Shown: positions 40,401 to 54,260 of the stretch, piece by piece | How positions within the stretch are numbered: position 1 is the first letter of the stretch | How the letters are laid out: each line of letters starts with the position of its first letter | Assembly: GCF_023343835.1 (NCBI RefSeq) | Contig: NC_064436.1 | Location: forward strand, 70,857,545-70,921,544 | Source: Lagopus muta | Taxonomy: Eukaryota; Chordata; Aves; Galliformes; Phasianidae | Direction of reading: 5' to 3' | Length of the DNA stretch: 64,000 nt | The notes under the pieces: model-generated | What the model saw: the letters and a program-made list of their open reading frames with translations, nothing else | Database searches by the model: none | Told to the model about the DNA's origin: nothing | Program-made: the position numbers and the translations under genes

Positions 40401-40977
40401 GCCGCGGCTCGGGGCTCAGCAGCAGGCGGACGAAGTCGGAGGCGGCCTTCAGGCGGCGGCTGTAATGGCGGGCCAGGCGCAGCTGGTGGCGGTGCTGCAG
40501 CAGGGCGTGCAGCGCGGCGCAGCGCTCGGCCACGCGCGGGTGCACGGCGTGGTAGCAGAAGGCGTCGGCCGGCGGCGGCAGCACGTGGCCGCGGAACGTC
40601 TCGGTGCGCGGATTCTCCCAGGCGCGGAAGGCGCGGCGCAGCCCCCGGAAGCTCTGCTCCACCAGGGCCGCGCGGGGGCCGAACTCGGCGTCCTCCTCGT
40701 CGCTGTCCGAGGCGGAGGAGCCGCCCCCGGTCCGGGGGGAGCGCAGGCGGAGAATCCCGGGACCGACGCAGCTCCGCAGAATCGCCTCCGCCCTCTGCAG
40801 GGAGCGCGCCAGGCCGCCCGGCGAGGGGCCGCCCGCGGGACGGAGCGCCGCCGGTGGCAACGCGGGGCTCGGGGTATGGTGCGGGACCGGAAGTGCCGGG
40901 CGCTCACCTGGCTCCGTGCGCTCCGTGCCGCTCCCGGGCAGGGCGGGCAGGCGGCCTCGCGGCGGCACGCGGGCCAT
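37467..40977 (-). CDS. CCDC142: CCDC142, coiled-coil domain-containing protein 142
   Basis: Exons: 39564-40977, 39378-39464, 39148-39300, 38913-39071, 38674-38832, 38454-38568, 38209-38386, 37924-38135 and 37467-37723. The product is about 910 residues, longer than human (about 750). Function unknown. Landmarks shared with human are IPPECEEELGRLCRRL, KAFQYLAAW, STDCKRMSAEIFDQTMPLGR, FVEAWMDHILAQKIKF, SLQGALQLQQDFALVRQL, LQQMDGAILCLLQQP, GGQQQWLALRLHG and the C-terminal MAKSPEG. The first exon also encodes a long Ala/Leu/Arg-rich helical region. One excess base near 38954-38958 breaks the frame between YLAAW and the conserved FLLVTQGDLQLLKAE; removing it restores human spacing exactly. The frame is open upstream of the chosen Met (40977), so translation could begin further 5'. 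Confidence 0.9.
37797..37905. repeat. Short (CCCCAT)n tract in the CCDC142 last intron
   Basis: About 110 bp of CCCATC/CCCCATC runs lie between exons 37467-37723 and 37924-38135. Similar in motif to the RTKN pentamer arrays. Confidence 0.7.
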
Positions 40978-41718
40978 CAGCAGCAGCAGCAGCGCCTCCA
41001 GGCCGGGCCCGTCGGCACCCAGCAGCTGCCGGCACGGAGCGGGCGGGGCGGGGCGGTGAGAGGGGCGGGGCGCACTCAGCTCCTGGCCCCGCCTCCCGCC
41101 CCCTCGGCCAATCGCCGCCCGCCGCCTGCAGCGAGGGGCGGGGCGACGCCGCGCGCGGGGGCGGGCGCCGTTGCCACGGAGACGCCACCCGCGGCCCGGC
41201 CCGGCCCTGGATTCGCGGCCCGGCTGCGGCCCCGGTCCCGAACTCGGCCGCGACAACCGGTGCGGCTCCGGCCCGCGCCGCCCGCCACCCCCAGCGCGGC
41301 TCCGCCCCGCGCTCCCGGCCCACGGCGCCCCGCTACCGCGACGATCCCCGCTCCGCGGGTCTCACCTGCAGGCACGGCCTCGCGCAGCGCCCGTCCTCCA
41401 TTCCCCACAGCGGCGTCGGGACGCGGCCCGGAGCGGCGCGAGGCCCGGCGGAAATGAGCTTAACCGCAGCGCTAATCTGGCGGCGCCCGGGGGACACCGG
41501 GACGGCGCGGGGGCGGCGCCGACCGCGACGCGAGCGCTCGGCGGCGTTTGGGCCTCGCGGGCCACCGTCCTGCCCTCATCCGAGATGGAGGCGGCCGCCT
41601 CGCGCCCCGCCTGCGCCCGACTTCCGGTGTCCGCCTAGCGGGCGCTTCCGGTTGCTGTGGGCGGTTCCGTTCCGCCGCGTTTCGCTTTCGTTTGGCGGCG
41701 GCTCCGCCCCGCGCGGCC
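40978..41718. promoter_or_regulatory. Bidirectional CpG-island promoter, CCDC142 / TTC31
   Basis: A 740-bp GC-rich spacer lies between head-to-head genes. It holds a CCAAT box at 41108-41112 and two ETS-type CTTCCGG motifs at 41621-41627 and 41645-41651, close to the TTC31 ATG. No MRPL53 exon, which sits near here in human, was found. Confidence 0.7.
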
Positions 41719-45865
<4,147 letters not shown>

Positions 45866-46219
45866 GACCCTCCGTGGGGGAACCTTCCTCATCTCGCAGG
45901 GTGCAGAGCGAGACGCCCGGTGGGCGCCGCCCCGCGCGCTGCCGGACCCACAAAGCAGCCGGCGGCGCTGCGGAGCTCGGGGCCGCACGCCGGGCTTTGG
46001 AGCCGCGCTCCTGCCGCAGCCTCGTGTGCCTTCTCCCCGCAGCGGCCGGCCTGCTCTCATCCCGCCGCCCCGCCGCTCCTACCTCGTGCCCCCGGTGTGG
46101 CCGTGCCTCGTGGCTGCAGCCCGGCTGCGCTGCCCCGGTGCCACAGGCCGGTGCCGGGCGGCTCGGTACCCACAGGCGCAGCCCTTCCTGCAGGGATGGG
46201 AACCTGCCGTGGGTTTCTT
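45866..46219 (+). other. TTC31 3' UTR
   Basis: GC-rich, about 350 bp, with no conserved coding signal, ending at the AATAAA. Confidence 0.75.
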
Positions 46220-46225
46220 AATAAA
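46220..46225 (+). terminator. AATAAA polyadenylation signal, TTC31
   Basis: TTCTTAATAAAAGCG, 355 bp after the stop codon; the only canonical signal before the non-coding region. Confidence 0.85.
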
Positions 46226-46444
46226 AGCGAGAGCCGACAGGGCCTTGTGTGGCTCTTTCCCTCGGCCTGGAGCCCTTCCTGTGATGGGAAACCCCGGGGC
46301 TGGGCGGAGGGCATCTTGGGGTGCCCGGTGCCCCCCGGGACACCCAGCAGTGGGGGTCCCCTAACGTGGGAGTGGGGGCGGCGGGTGCTCCGGAGCGAAG
46401 TGTGAGGGGCCGTTTGTAGGTGAGGGAACCGCGGGGCAGCGCGT

Positions 46445-46615
46445 TAAGGGGGGGGTGGATTAATATGCAAATGGGCGGCGGGGAGAAGGAGCGCGGGAGA
46501 CAGCGAGTAATTAATCACTAGTTAAAAGAAATTAATACCAACAGCAGAGGTTGTCAGGAAACAGCGGTGGAGTTAATCATGCAGAAAATTGGAAGAGGAA
46601 AGAGATGAGAGTGCG
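46445..46615. promoter_or_regulatory. TAAT-rich candidate enhancer with POU octamer
   Basis: An AT-rich island in GC-rich DNA. It holds GATTAATATGCAAATGG (octamer ATGCAAAT at 46465-46472), AGTAATTAATCACTAGTT, AAATTAATACC and GGAGTTAATCATGC. Dense homeodomain-type sites 2 kb downstream of LBX2 suggest a conserved regulatory element. Conservation itself cannot be seen here. Confidence 0.5.
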
Positions 46616-47639
46616 TGGGGAGAAGGGAAGACAGGGCTGAGGCTGACGGGTCCGCTGGCCAGCGGCACTGCATGGCACTGCATGGCACGGCACGGCACGG
46701 CATGGCACAGCGTGACACAACAGCTGCCCGGAGGCCATCGGGGTGCACACCCCGTCTATGGGTGCACGCGGGTGTGAGCGTGGCCCCGTGCCGGGAATCG
46801 GGGCACAAGCGTGGCCGCAGTGCGGAGCTCCGTGCCCGATGCGGGGTCCCACAGCCCCGGCTGTCCCCGGGCTGAGCCCCTGTGTGCGGCGCTGGAAAGC
46901 ACCGTGCCCGGGGGGTGGGAGCTGCGCACCGCCCGGCCCCGCAGCCGCTCCCACCCCGATCAGCTGCACCCCGGGACGGGGGCTGGGATGGGCTGGGGGC
47001 CGCGGCTGGGGGCACCGCAGCTGCCCGGTACTGATAGGGGATGGAGGAGCCGGGGGGCCGGGCTCGGTTCCCGCTGCGGGGATGGAGAGAAGACCCACGG
47101 GCCGAGCTGCGCGTCACCCAGCGCGGCCTCCTGCCGGGGGAGGAGCGGGGGGCCCCGAGGGCCGGGGGGCTGCGGGGCCGGCCAACAACCCCCCCTCCTC
47201 GTTATCCGCTCCGTGTCTTCGCTGCGGCTGCGCGACAGTCGGGCGCTCGTGGGGCCGACGTGAGCCGTCGGCTGCGGGGCGAGGGGGGAGCCGGGGGGGG
47301 GGGGGGGCGGCCCTTCCGCTTTGCTCACCCGTCGTGGAACGGACGGTTGTGGCCGGGGCGCCCCAGGGGCTCCGCGCCGCCCTGCGGGATCACGGCTGCG
47401 GGAACCGCGGCTCGGGGAGCGGCTCCTGTGAGCTGCGTGCAAACCCGCAACTGCGTGTACGACCCCCCCCCCCCCGCGACCCCCCCGGGGGGAGGGCAGA
47501 GGATCCGGCCCCGTATCGGCACTCGGGGAGCCCCGGCCCACCCCCCCCACCCCGGGGCCGGATTCCTTCCCGGCGCTGCAGGATCGCAGCCGCAGCCCCC
47601 GCGCCCCCCGCAGCCCCCCCTCGCGCGCTCCTACCTGTC
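46616..47639. other. GC-rich intergenic DNA, TTC31 to LBX2
   Basis: No supported gene. A small tandem tract of GGCACTGCAT and GGCACGGCAT units lies at about 46660-46710; the rest is CpG-rich unique sequence. Confidence 0.6.
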
Positions 47640-47830
47640 AAATTAAACGCGATTCCCCGCGGGGAAACGCTCAAAGGCACTTTCAGGGCTAAATCTCATT
47701 TTTTTCCCCCCCTCCCCCTCTGCCGCAGCGCTGGGGGAAGGGAGGGACAATGCAATTAAGAACGGAGCGATGACGGCGGAGCGGCCCCGCGCGGAAGTTG
47801 GCGGCGCTGTAATTGGATCGGGCGGGTTCG
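47640..47830. promoter_or_regulatory. Second TAAT-rich patch downstream of LBX2
   Basis: Contains TGTCAAATTAAACGCG, GGGCTAAATCTCATTTTTTT, ACAATGCAATTAAGAACG and CTGTAATTGGATC. It stands out against GC-rich flanks and is a candidate conserved element. Confidence 0.4.
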
Positions 47831-48039
47831 GGGTGGCTGCGGGGGGGCACCGGCGGGCGGTGACAGACGGCCCCGGGGAGCGCTGAGGGGGCGGCAGCTG
47901 CGGGTCACCCCCCGGAGAGGCGGGGGGGAAAGGGGGGGGAGCGGGGCGGGGACCGAGAGGTGTGACGTCACCGCAGCATGACGTCACGGGCGGCTGTCGG
48001 GGTGCGCGGAGTCCCGCGTGAGGGGACGGACAGACGGAC

Positions 48040-48500
48040 ACCGACAGACGCGTGGAGCCGTGTCTGTCTGTCCGTGTGTTCATATGCCCGCGTGTCGCCG
48101 CGTCCACGTGTCCGTGCGTCCCCGTGGTCCCACGTCCCCGTGTCTGTCTGTCTGTGTGTTTGTACGTCCGTGTGCCCCCGTGTCCCTCTGTCACCCCCTC
48201 CTTCTGTCCCCGTGTCCCTGTGTTCCCCCCATCCCCATCTGTGTCCCCGCGTCTGTCTGTCCCCGCGTCTGCGTGTCCCCGTGCTCTCGTGTCTCTGCGC
48301 ATCCCACGTCCGTGTGTCCCCATGTCTTTGTGCTCCCGTGTCTGTCTGTCCCCGTGTCCCTGTGTCCCCGTTCCCCCCTCTTCGTGTTCCCCCTCTCCGT
48401 GTGTCCCCATGTCTGTGTGTCCCGGTGTCCGTACCCGTGTCCCTTTGTCACCCTCTCCTGTTCCCGTGTCCCCCCATCCCCATCCCTGTGTCCCCACGTC
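48040..48500. repeat. GTGTCCCCGTGTCTGTCTGT minisatellite
   Basis: About 460 bp of degenerate units combining GTGTCCCC, GTGTCTGT and CGTGTCCCTGTG lie between the TAAT-rich patches and the LBX2 3' end. Confidence 0.88.
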
Positions 48501-48540
48501 CCCCCCGCCGCGCCCCGCTCCCCGTTTAGGAGATGTCCCC

Positions 48541-48546
48541 TTTATT
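48541..48546 (-). terminator. AATAAA polyadenylation signal, LBX2
   Basis: Plus strand TTTATT, 175 bp past the LBX2 stop codon. Confidence 0.75.
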
Positions 48547-48720
48547 CCACATATATACACGGGGCGGACCGGGGCCCGGCGGCGGCCGACGGACGGACGG
48601 ACGCGGGGGGGGAGGAGGGTGGAGGTGCGGGGGGGAAATAAAATTACAAGAAAACAGAAATAAAGCGGAAACAAAGAGGACGGGAGCACCGCACCGATCC
48701 CCCCCCGGCCCCCCTCCCCT

Positions 48721-51465
48721 TCAGGCCCCCACGTCGATCTCCTCCTCGGACAACTCGGCGGGGCCGGGGGGGGCCGGGGGGGGTTCCCGCAGCCTCAGCG
48801 CCTGCAGGGAGGCCACGTCGGCGCGCATCTCGTCCAGGTCGCGCTTGAGCTTAGCGCGGCGGTTCTGGAACCAGGTGATGACCTGCGCGGAGCTGAGCGC
48901 CAGGCGCTGCGCCAGTTGGTCGCGGTCGGCGGGGGACAAATATTTCTGGCGCACGAAGCGGCGCTCCAACTCGAAGAGCTGCTGGTTGCTGAACGCCGTG
49001 CGCGATTTGCGCCGCTTCTTCGACGTCGGGCGCTGCGCGAGGGCGCTCAGAGGGTCCCGACCTGCGGGGGGGGAGGGGGAGACGGCGTCAGAGCGGCAGA
49101 ACCGGCACCGAAACCGGACCGAAACCGGGCTCGGCCCGCTGAGCCCCGCCGGGCAGAGCCTAGCGGAGCGGAACGAGGCCGGGCCCGACTCGGCAGCGTG
49201 AAGCAAACCGGGCCGGGCCGAGCGTCGCGCTGCTGAGCCGAGGCGAATCGTGCCGAACGTTATAGCAGCGAGCCCGGCGCAGCAATGCTCTGCCGAAACG
49301 GGCCGTTATGGCGTGCGTTATATCGCCGAGCTGAGCCGAGCCGAATCACAATTGTCAAGCGTTACACCGCCGAGCCCGGCCCGGCTTCATATCGCCGTGC
49401 CGAGCCGAGCCGTGCTGAGCATTATTTCCGCTGAGCCGAGCTGTGCCTGGCATTGCCGGCCCGAACCGTGCTGTGCGCAGCGTTCATTTGTTGCGCCGAG
49501 CCGCGCCAGGCAAAGCCGTGCTGAGCGCTGCATTTCTGAGCGGAGCCAGGCCGTGCTGGGCCTCGCAATGCTGAGACGGGCCGGGCCGGGCCGAGCTTCG
49601 TATTGCCGAGCCGAGCATCGTGTTATGATCCGGGTCGGGCCGAGCGTTATGTCGCTGAGAGGAGCGCTGCCGAGCCGCGCTGTGCCGAGCGCTACATCGC
49701 CGTGCCGTGCCGTGCTCGGTCCGCTCCCGGCCGTGGCCCCGCTCGTTGCACCGCACGGCGCTCCGCTCCGCCGCACATCGGCCCCGGCCGCCGCCTCCCA
49801 CCGCCCCGCACAGCCCCGGCGCTGCCCGCTGGCTCCGCTCCGGTTCCTCCCGCGGCCGGGCTCAGCGCGGTGCCGGTGCCGGGGCTGCCCTCGGGTTCCG
49901 CTCCTGCGACCGTTCGGAGCTCTGTGTCCCGAGCGCTCCGGGTACCGCCGCTCCGTTCCGTGCTGTCGCCGCTCCCGGCTGCGGCGGAGCTCCGAGCCCC
50001 GACCCGGTAGAGCTTCGTTGCGCCGTGCTCGGCCCACGGCTCCGAGAGGCTCCGGAGCCCTCCTGCTGTCCCGCCGAGCCCCGCAGCGCCGAGCCGAGGC
50101 CGTCCCGAACGGCTCCGTCCGTGTGTCCTCCCGAGCAGAATTCGTTCATGGCTGAAAGGAGCTCGGCGCGGTCTCGGTTCTGTCCGTGTCCGTCCCTGTA
50201 GGTTTTTTTTGCACCACCCGCGGCCTCTGTCCGCATAACGATCCTTTCATTTTCGCTAATTGCCGCTGTCCCGATCCGTGTGCGGCTTCCCCCGCTAATT
50301 CCGAGAGCTCCGATCCGTCCTTCCGCGTCCGCGACTCCCTTCATTAACGGCACTTTTCGTTAATCGCGATCGCAGCGATCGCTCCGGGCTCCGTCCGCTC
50401 GTCCTCCCGGCTGCGGGAGTTCCGCGTTCGTTCGGGAATCCCGAGCGGTCCGTCCGTCCGCGGCTCTCCGGGCGCCGGTCTGCGTTCATCGCCCGTCCGT
50501 CTGTCCGTCAGAGCAGCGATTTTCCGTTCAGCGCAGAACGGCGCCGCGTCCCGTGCCGGTTCGGTCCTGGCAGCGGTCGGTCGGTGCCGCGGGGCCCGGA
50601 GCCGCCCGGAGCGTTCGGAGGGGCCGCAACCGCGCCGGGGCTGCACAGAGCCGCCGCGGGGCCGTTCCGGGCGATACCGAGAGCCGCGGGGCCTTCGCCG
50701 CGCAAACGGGATTCCTGCGGTAGGAGCGCGGATCGCGGCGGGGCCCGGCGGCTGGGCGCGTCCCGAAGCGGGGAACCCAATTCCAGCCCGGGCTGCGGGA
50801 GAACCGCGGCGCGGCGGCGGCTTTCGTTGAGCGATTTCGTTACGGACGGAGCCATCCGAGGCCGCTCCGCCCCGCGCTCGGTAACGGATCCGGGGCAGCC
50901 GCGGGGCCGACGCCTTTGGCGGAGCTCCGGGGCCACCGGGGATACGATCCGGTTCTCTCGGTACCGCGGGCGGTGAGACTCGGCCCGGCTGCGGCTCTCT
51001 CCGCGCGGCTCCCGGTCACGGCGCTCCGTCCGCGCCCGTCCCGGGGCGGCCCGACCCCGACTTACCGGCGCCGGGAGGACAGCAAAGAGCCCCGGCTCCG
51101 CGCCCCGCGCCCGGCCGCCGCCCCCCGCCCGCCGGCGCGCACCTGCCCCGCGCCCCGCCCGTACCTTCGGCCGCCCGCAGCGCGCTCAGCTCCAGCCCGC
51201 GGAACGTCTTACTGGCGAGCTCCTCCAGCGCGCACAGCGGCGAGGACGGGGCGGTGCGGGGCGGTGCGGGTCCCGCCGCCTTCTCCGGGATCCGGGCCGG
51301 GGGAGCGCCGTGCGCGGGGGGGGAGGGCCGCGCGAGGATGTCCTCGATGCCGAACGGCGTCAGCGGTTTGTTGCAGTGCGCGGGCGGCGGCAGCTGCTCC
51401 AGCGCGGCCCGGCGGCGCTCCTCGGGCAGCGGGGGGGTCGCGGCCGCCTCCCGCGCCGAGGTCAT
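48721..51465 (-). CDS. LBX2: LBX2, ladybird homeobox transcription factor
   Basis: Two exons, 51165-51465 and 48721-49061, close exactly to 213 residues. Exon 1 holds LTPFGIEDILARPS, the eh1-like Groucho-binding motif of LBX proteins, and SPLCALEELASKTFRGLE, nearly identical to human LBX2. Exon 2 holds the homeodomain (about 115-174: KRRKSRTAFSNQQLFELERR, LSPADRDQLAQRLALSSAQV, ITWFQNRRAKLKRD), then DEMRADVASLQAL and an acidic end SEEEIDVGA. LBX1 shares YLSPADRDQ but has a longer tail. The short tail, DVASL and the neighbours TTC31 and PCGF1 identify LBX2. It is a nuclear developmental repressor of the NK cluster. The 2.1-kb intron is filled largely by degenerate GCCGAGC repeats. Confidence 0.95.
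49150..49720. repeat. Degenerate GCCGAGCCG-rich satellite in the LBX2 intron
   Basis: Roughly 50-bp units pair a GAGCCGAGCCG-type block with a short CGTTATATCGC or GCATTATTTC block. About 10-11 diverged copies are visible. Confidence 0.7.
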
Positions 51466-52040
51466 GGCGCGGCCCGGGGCCGCCCGGTGCTGCCGGGGCC
51501 GCTCAGCGGCGCGCCCGCCTCATGCTGCCGGGGGGCGGCGGCGGATCGCCCCTCGCCGCCGCTGTCCCCTCCCGAGCATCGGCGGCCCCGCGACGGCCGC
51601 GGCCGCGCTTAAAGGCCCGGTGGCTGCCCGCCCCCTCGGCGGGGGCCCGGCGGCGGCGGCGGAGCGCTCGGCCTCGCGGCGCCGAGAGCGGGCGCGGAGC
51701 TCCGGTGCGGCGGCCTTAAAGGCGCGGGGCCGGGGCGGATAACGGGGCGCCGGCGGGGGGAGGAGCCGCGGGGGCGGAGGTACCGGGGGGGGGGGGGGGG
51801 GGGGGGGATCCGCTCCGCTCCGGCCCCGGGAGGGGGCGGCTGTGGGGGGGTCGGGACTCCCGCACCGGGACGCAGCACCGCGCCTCCTCCCCGCGTCCCG
51901 GGGTTAAGGGCTCCTCGCCCCCCGCTGCCCCCCCTCCGCGCCCGGCCCGGCGGGGTTTTGCCGTCGCAGAAATTTATTATCTCCCCTGCTCCAACCCGCC
52001 CATAAAAGCGCGGGGCCGCCGCGTCTGGCAGTGATTAGGG
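51466..52040 (-). promoter_or_regulatory. LBX2 upstream promoter region
   Basis: CpG-rich. On the minus strand TTTAAG (near 51610) and TTTAAG (near 51717) are weak TATA-like elements. A 23-G run at 51785-51807 and an AT-rich patch (GAAATTTATTATCTCC, about 51968) follow. TSS not determined. Confidence 0.45.
51785..51807 (+). repeat. 23-base poly-G run
   Basis: An uninterrupted run about 320 bp upstream of the LBX2 ATG; C-rich on the LBX2 strand. Confidence 0.9.
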
Positions 52041-53779
52041 CCGCTCCGGGTTTTGGGTTTCAGAGCGCGGCCCGACCGTAAACCCGCGGTACAAATCGCG
52101 CCGCGATCCCGACCGCTCGTAAAGGCGCGGGGACGGCCGCACACGCAGGTGAGCCCCGCGCCGGCGCCGGCGCCCGCACCGCATCCCGCCATCGGGACCG
52201 GGGCCGCCGCGTCCCCCGGAGGGTCCCGCAGCTCTCGGCCCCATCCCGCCACGTCCTCACGGCGCGTCCCCGGGGACGGCGGGGGGGTGGGGCGGGGGGG
52301 TTCGTGCTGTGGGGTCCGCGGGGAAGAGGGAAGGGAAAGGGCGTGGGGGGGTCCCCGAAGCGCGGGGCGGCGCGGCGGGTCGGAAGGGGGGACGTTCCGG
52401 CGGAGTAGGGGGGGAGCTCTGCAGCGGCGCGGGGCTGAGCGGGGTCGGGCTGTGGCACCGCACCCAACGTCTCTGGGGGGTCTTTGCGGGGAGTCACACC
52501 GCGCCGTGCCCCGCACGTGGGGAGGGGGCAGGGGGGTCACGGCCAGCGGGGCGGGGGGTGACCGCGGCGATGACAGAAAGTGAACCTGCGGGCGGGGATC
52601 GGGGGGAGCAGGTGCAGGGGGACCCCGCGTGTGTCGGTGCTGTTGGGGGGGGGAGCCGCGGGGAGGGGGAGCGGGGGCTGGGGGGGGCTGCCGATGTTGC
52701 TGACAAAGGCAGAACGCGATCCCGCGGCTGGAAATCGGAGTTAGACAAATCCAACCTTGAAATTTCCCAGCAGCCGGAGCCATGAAAGCCGGGGGGGGGG
52801 GGGGGCGGGGGGGGGGGGAAGAGCAGCGGCCCTCGGCGCGACATGGAACCGATGTCGGAGGGGTTTGGACGTCGCTCCGAGGCAGTCCCCGCGCGGCTCG
52901 GACGGGAGAGCCTCGCGTCCCCCCCTTCCCCAAACCACACCGTGCGCCCACCGCCGCCGTGTGTCCATGGATGGGTCCCCGCCGGGGCCCCCGCGCACCA
53001 CCCCGCTCGCGCCCTCCTGGCCCCGCATTCGGGCCCGCAGGACGGCCCCGATCCACGCGCCGCGCCCCGTCTCACCCGATGTCCCGTGACACGCGCCGGG
53101 AATTGCCGCTCGGGTTCGCTGCTGCGGCCCCGCGACCCCAAATCCCCCCCCCCCCCTCCCCCCGGCAGCTCCATATGCTCCATACGGCCCCGTGAGGCCG
53201 GGAGGAACGGGACAGGGGGACGGAGCCGGGCCCGGCAGCGGGAGGGGGCACAGCAGAGTCCCAGGAGGGCAGCGGGAGGGGCGCCGGTGGGAAACATCGG
53301 TCCCCGCTGCAGGGAACGGGGATGGAAGCGCCCCTCACCCCAAAGCGGGACGCGGGATGGGGAGACACAAAGGGGCTCGGATCGGCGTCCCGCCCCAGCG
53401 CCGCGCCCGACGGCGGCCCCACGGCACGGGGGGGTCCACAGAGGCGGGCCTGCGGGGTGACCCCAGTACAGAGCCAGCAGCGCCCGTGTCGTGTCGGCAC
53501 GGCGGTCAGCGGGGTGGAACCAGCGGCGCTCCATCGATCCCGTGGGCTCCCCCAGCGCGGCCCGGTCGGCCGGAGCTGAGCCCCACGCAGCCCCGCGCGG
53601 CTCCGCGACACGAGCGCTGTGCGCGTGTCAGGGTTGTGCGCGCACACACACGGGGTGCGTGACCACGCGTGCGCCCCCTGCCCCGCTCGCGCCCCCCATC
53701 CCCCCTCGGCCCCCATCCCTCAGCAGTCCCGCCCCACACCCGGTGCCCGCGCGGCGCAGCTCCCCGTGCCGCGGTAACG
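52041..53779. other. Gene-free GC-rich DNA upstream of LBX2
   Basis: No supported gene. One less GC-rich patch at about 52695-52785 (CTGACAAAGGCAGAACGCG, GTTAGACAAATCCAACCTTG) could be a conserved element. Confidence 0.5.
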
Positions 53780-54260
53780 CGATTAGGGCCGGGGGGCGGC
53801 GCGGCCCCTCTAACTCGGTTACGCGGAGCCCCGCGCCGCCCCCGATCCATTATTCAGCGGCTCCATCTCCGCGGCGCGGGGCCGTGACGAACCGCGCGGC
53901 TCTGATTCAATTACGGCCGCCCCCCACCCCGCGGCTCCGAGCGCGCGGCGCTTCGCACATGGAAATTGCTTGCAAATGAATTTCCCTTTAATAAGGGGAA
54001 CGGCGCGGTGCGAAATTAAACTGTCAGCGGCGGGGGGCGCCGCGGGGGCGGTGTCGGGGGAGCGCCGGGGCCGTGCGCGGTGCAGGGCGGGGGGGGGAGA
54101 CCCGACAATTACCGGCAATAAACGCGGTGCGGCCGCGGGTTCCCCCCCCGGAGCGGTGCGCTGATGCGCGCGGGGGGTCCGCGGGGATCCCCGTCCGGGT
54201 GTCGGCTAATGATGGATTCATTAACGCTCTGACCTCGCCGCGCGGCCCTGCGGCTTAATT
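53780..54260. promoter_or_regulatory. Cluster of homeodomain-type sites, candidate LBX2 enhancer
   Basis: About 480 bp with repeated TAAT/ATTA cores: ACGCGATTAGGGCC, CCATTATTCAGCG, GATTCAATTACGG, GCAAATGAATTTCCC, TTTAATAAGG, GAAATTAAACTGTC, GACAATTACCGGCAATAAAC, GGCTAATGATGGATTCATTA and GGCTTAATTAAGCGG, a palindrome. The density contrasts sharply with GC-rich flanks. Lies 2.3-2.8 kb upstream of the LBX2 ATG. Confidence 0.55.
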
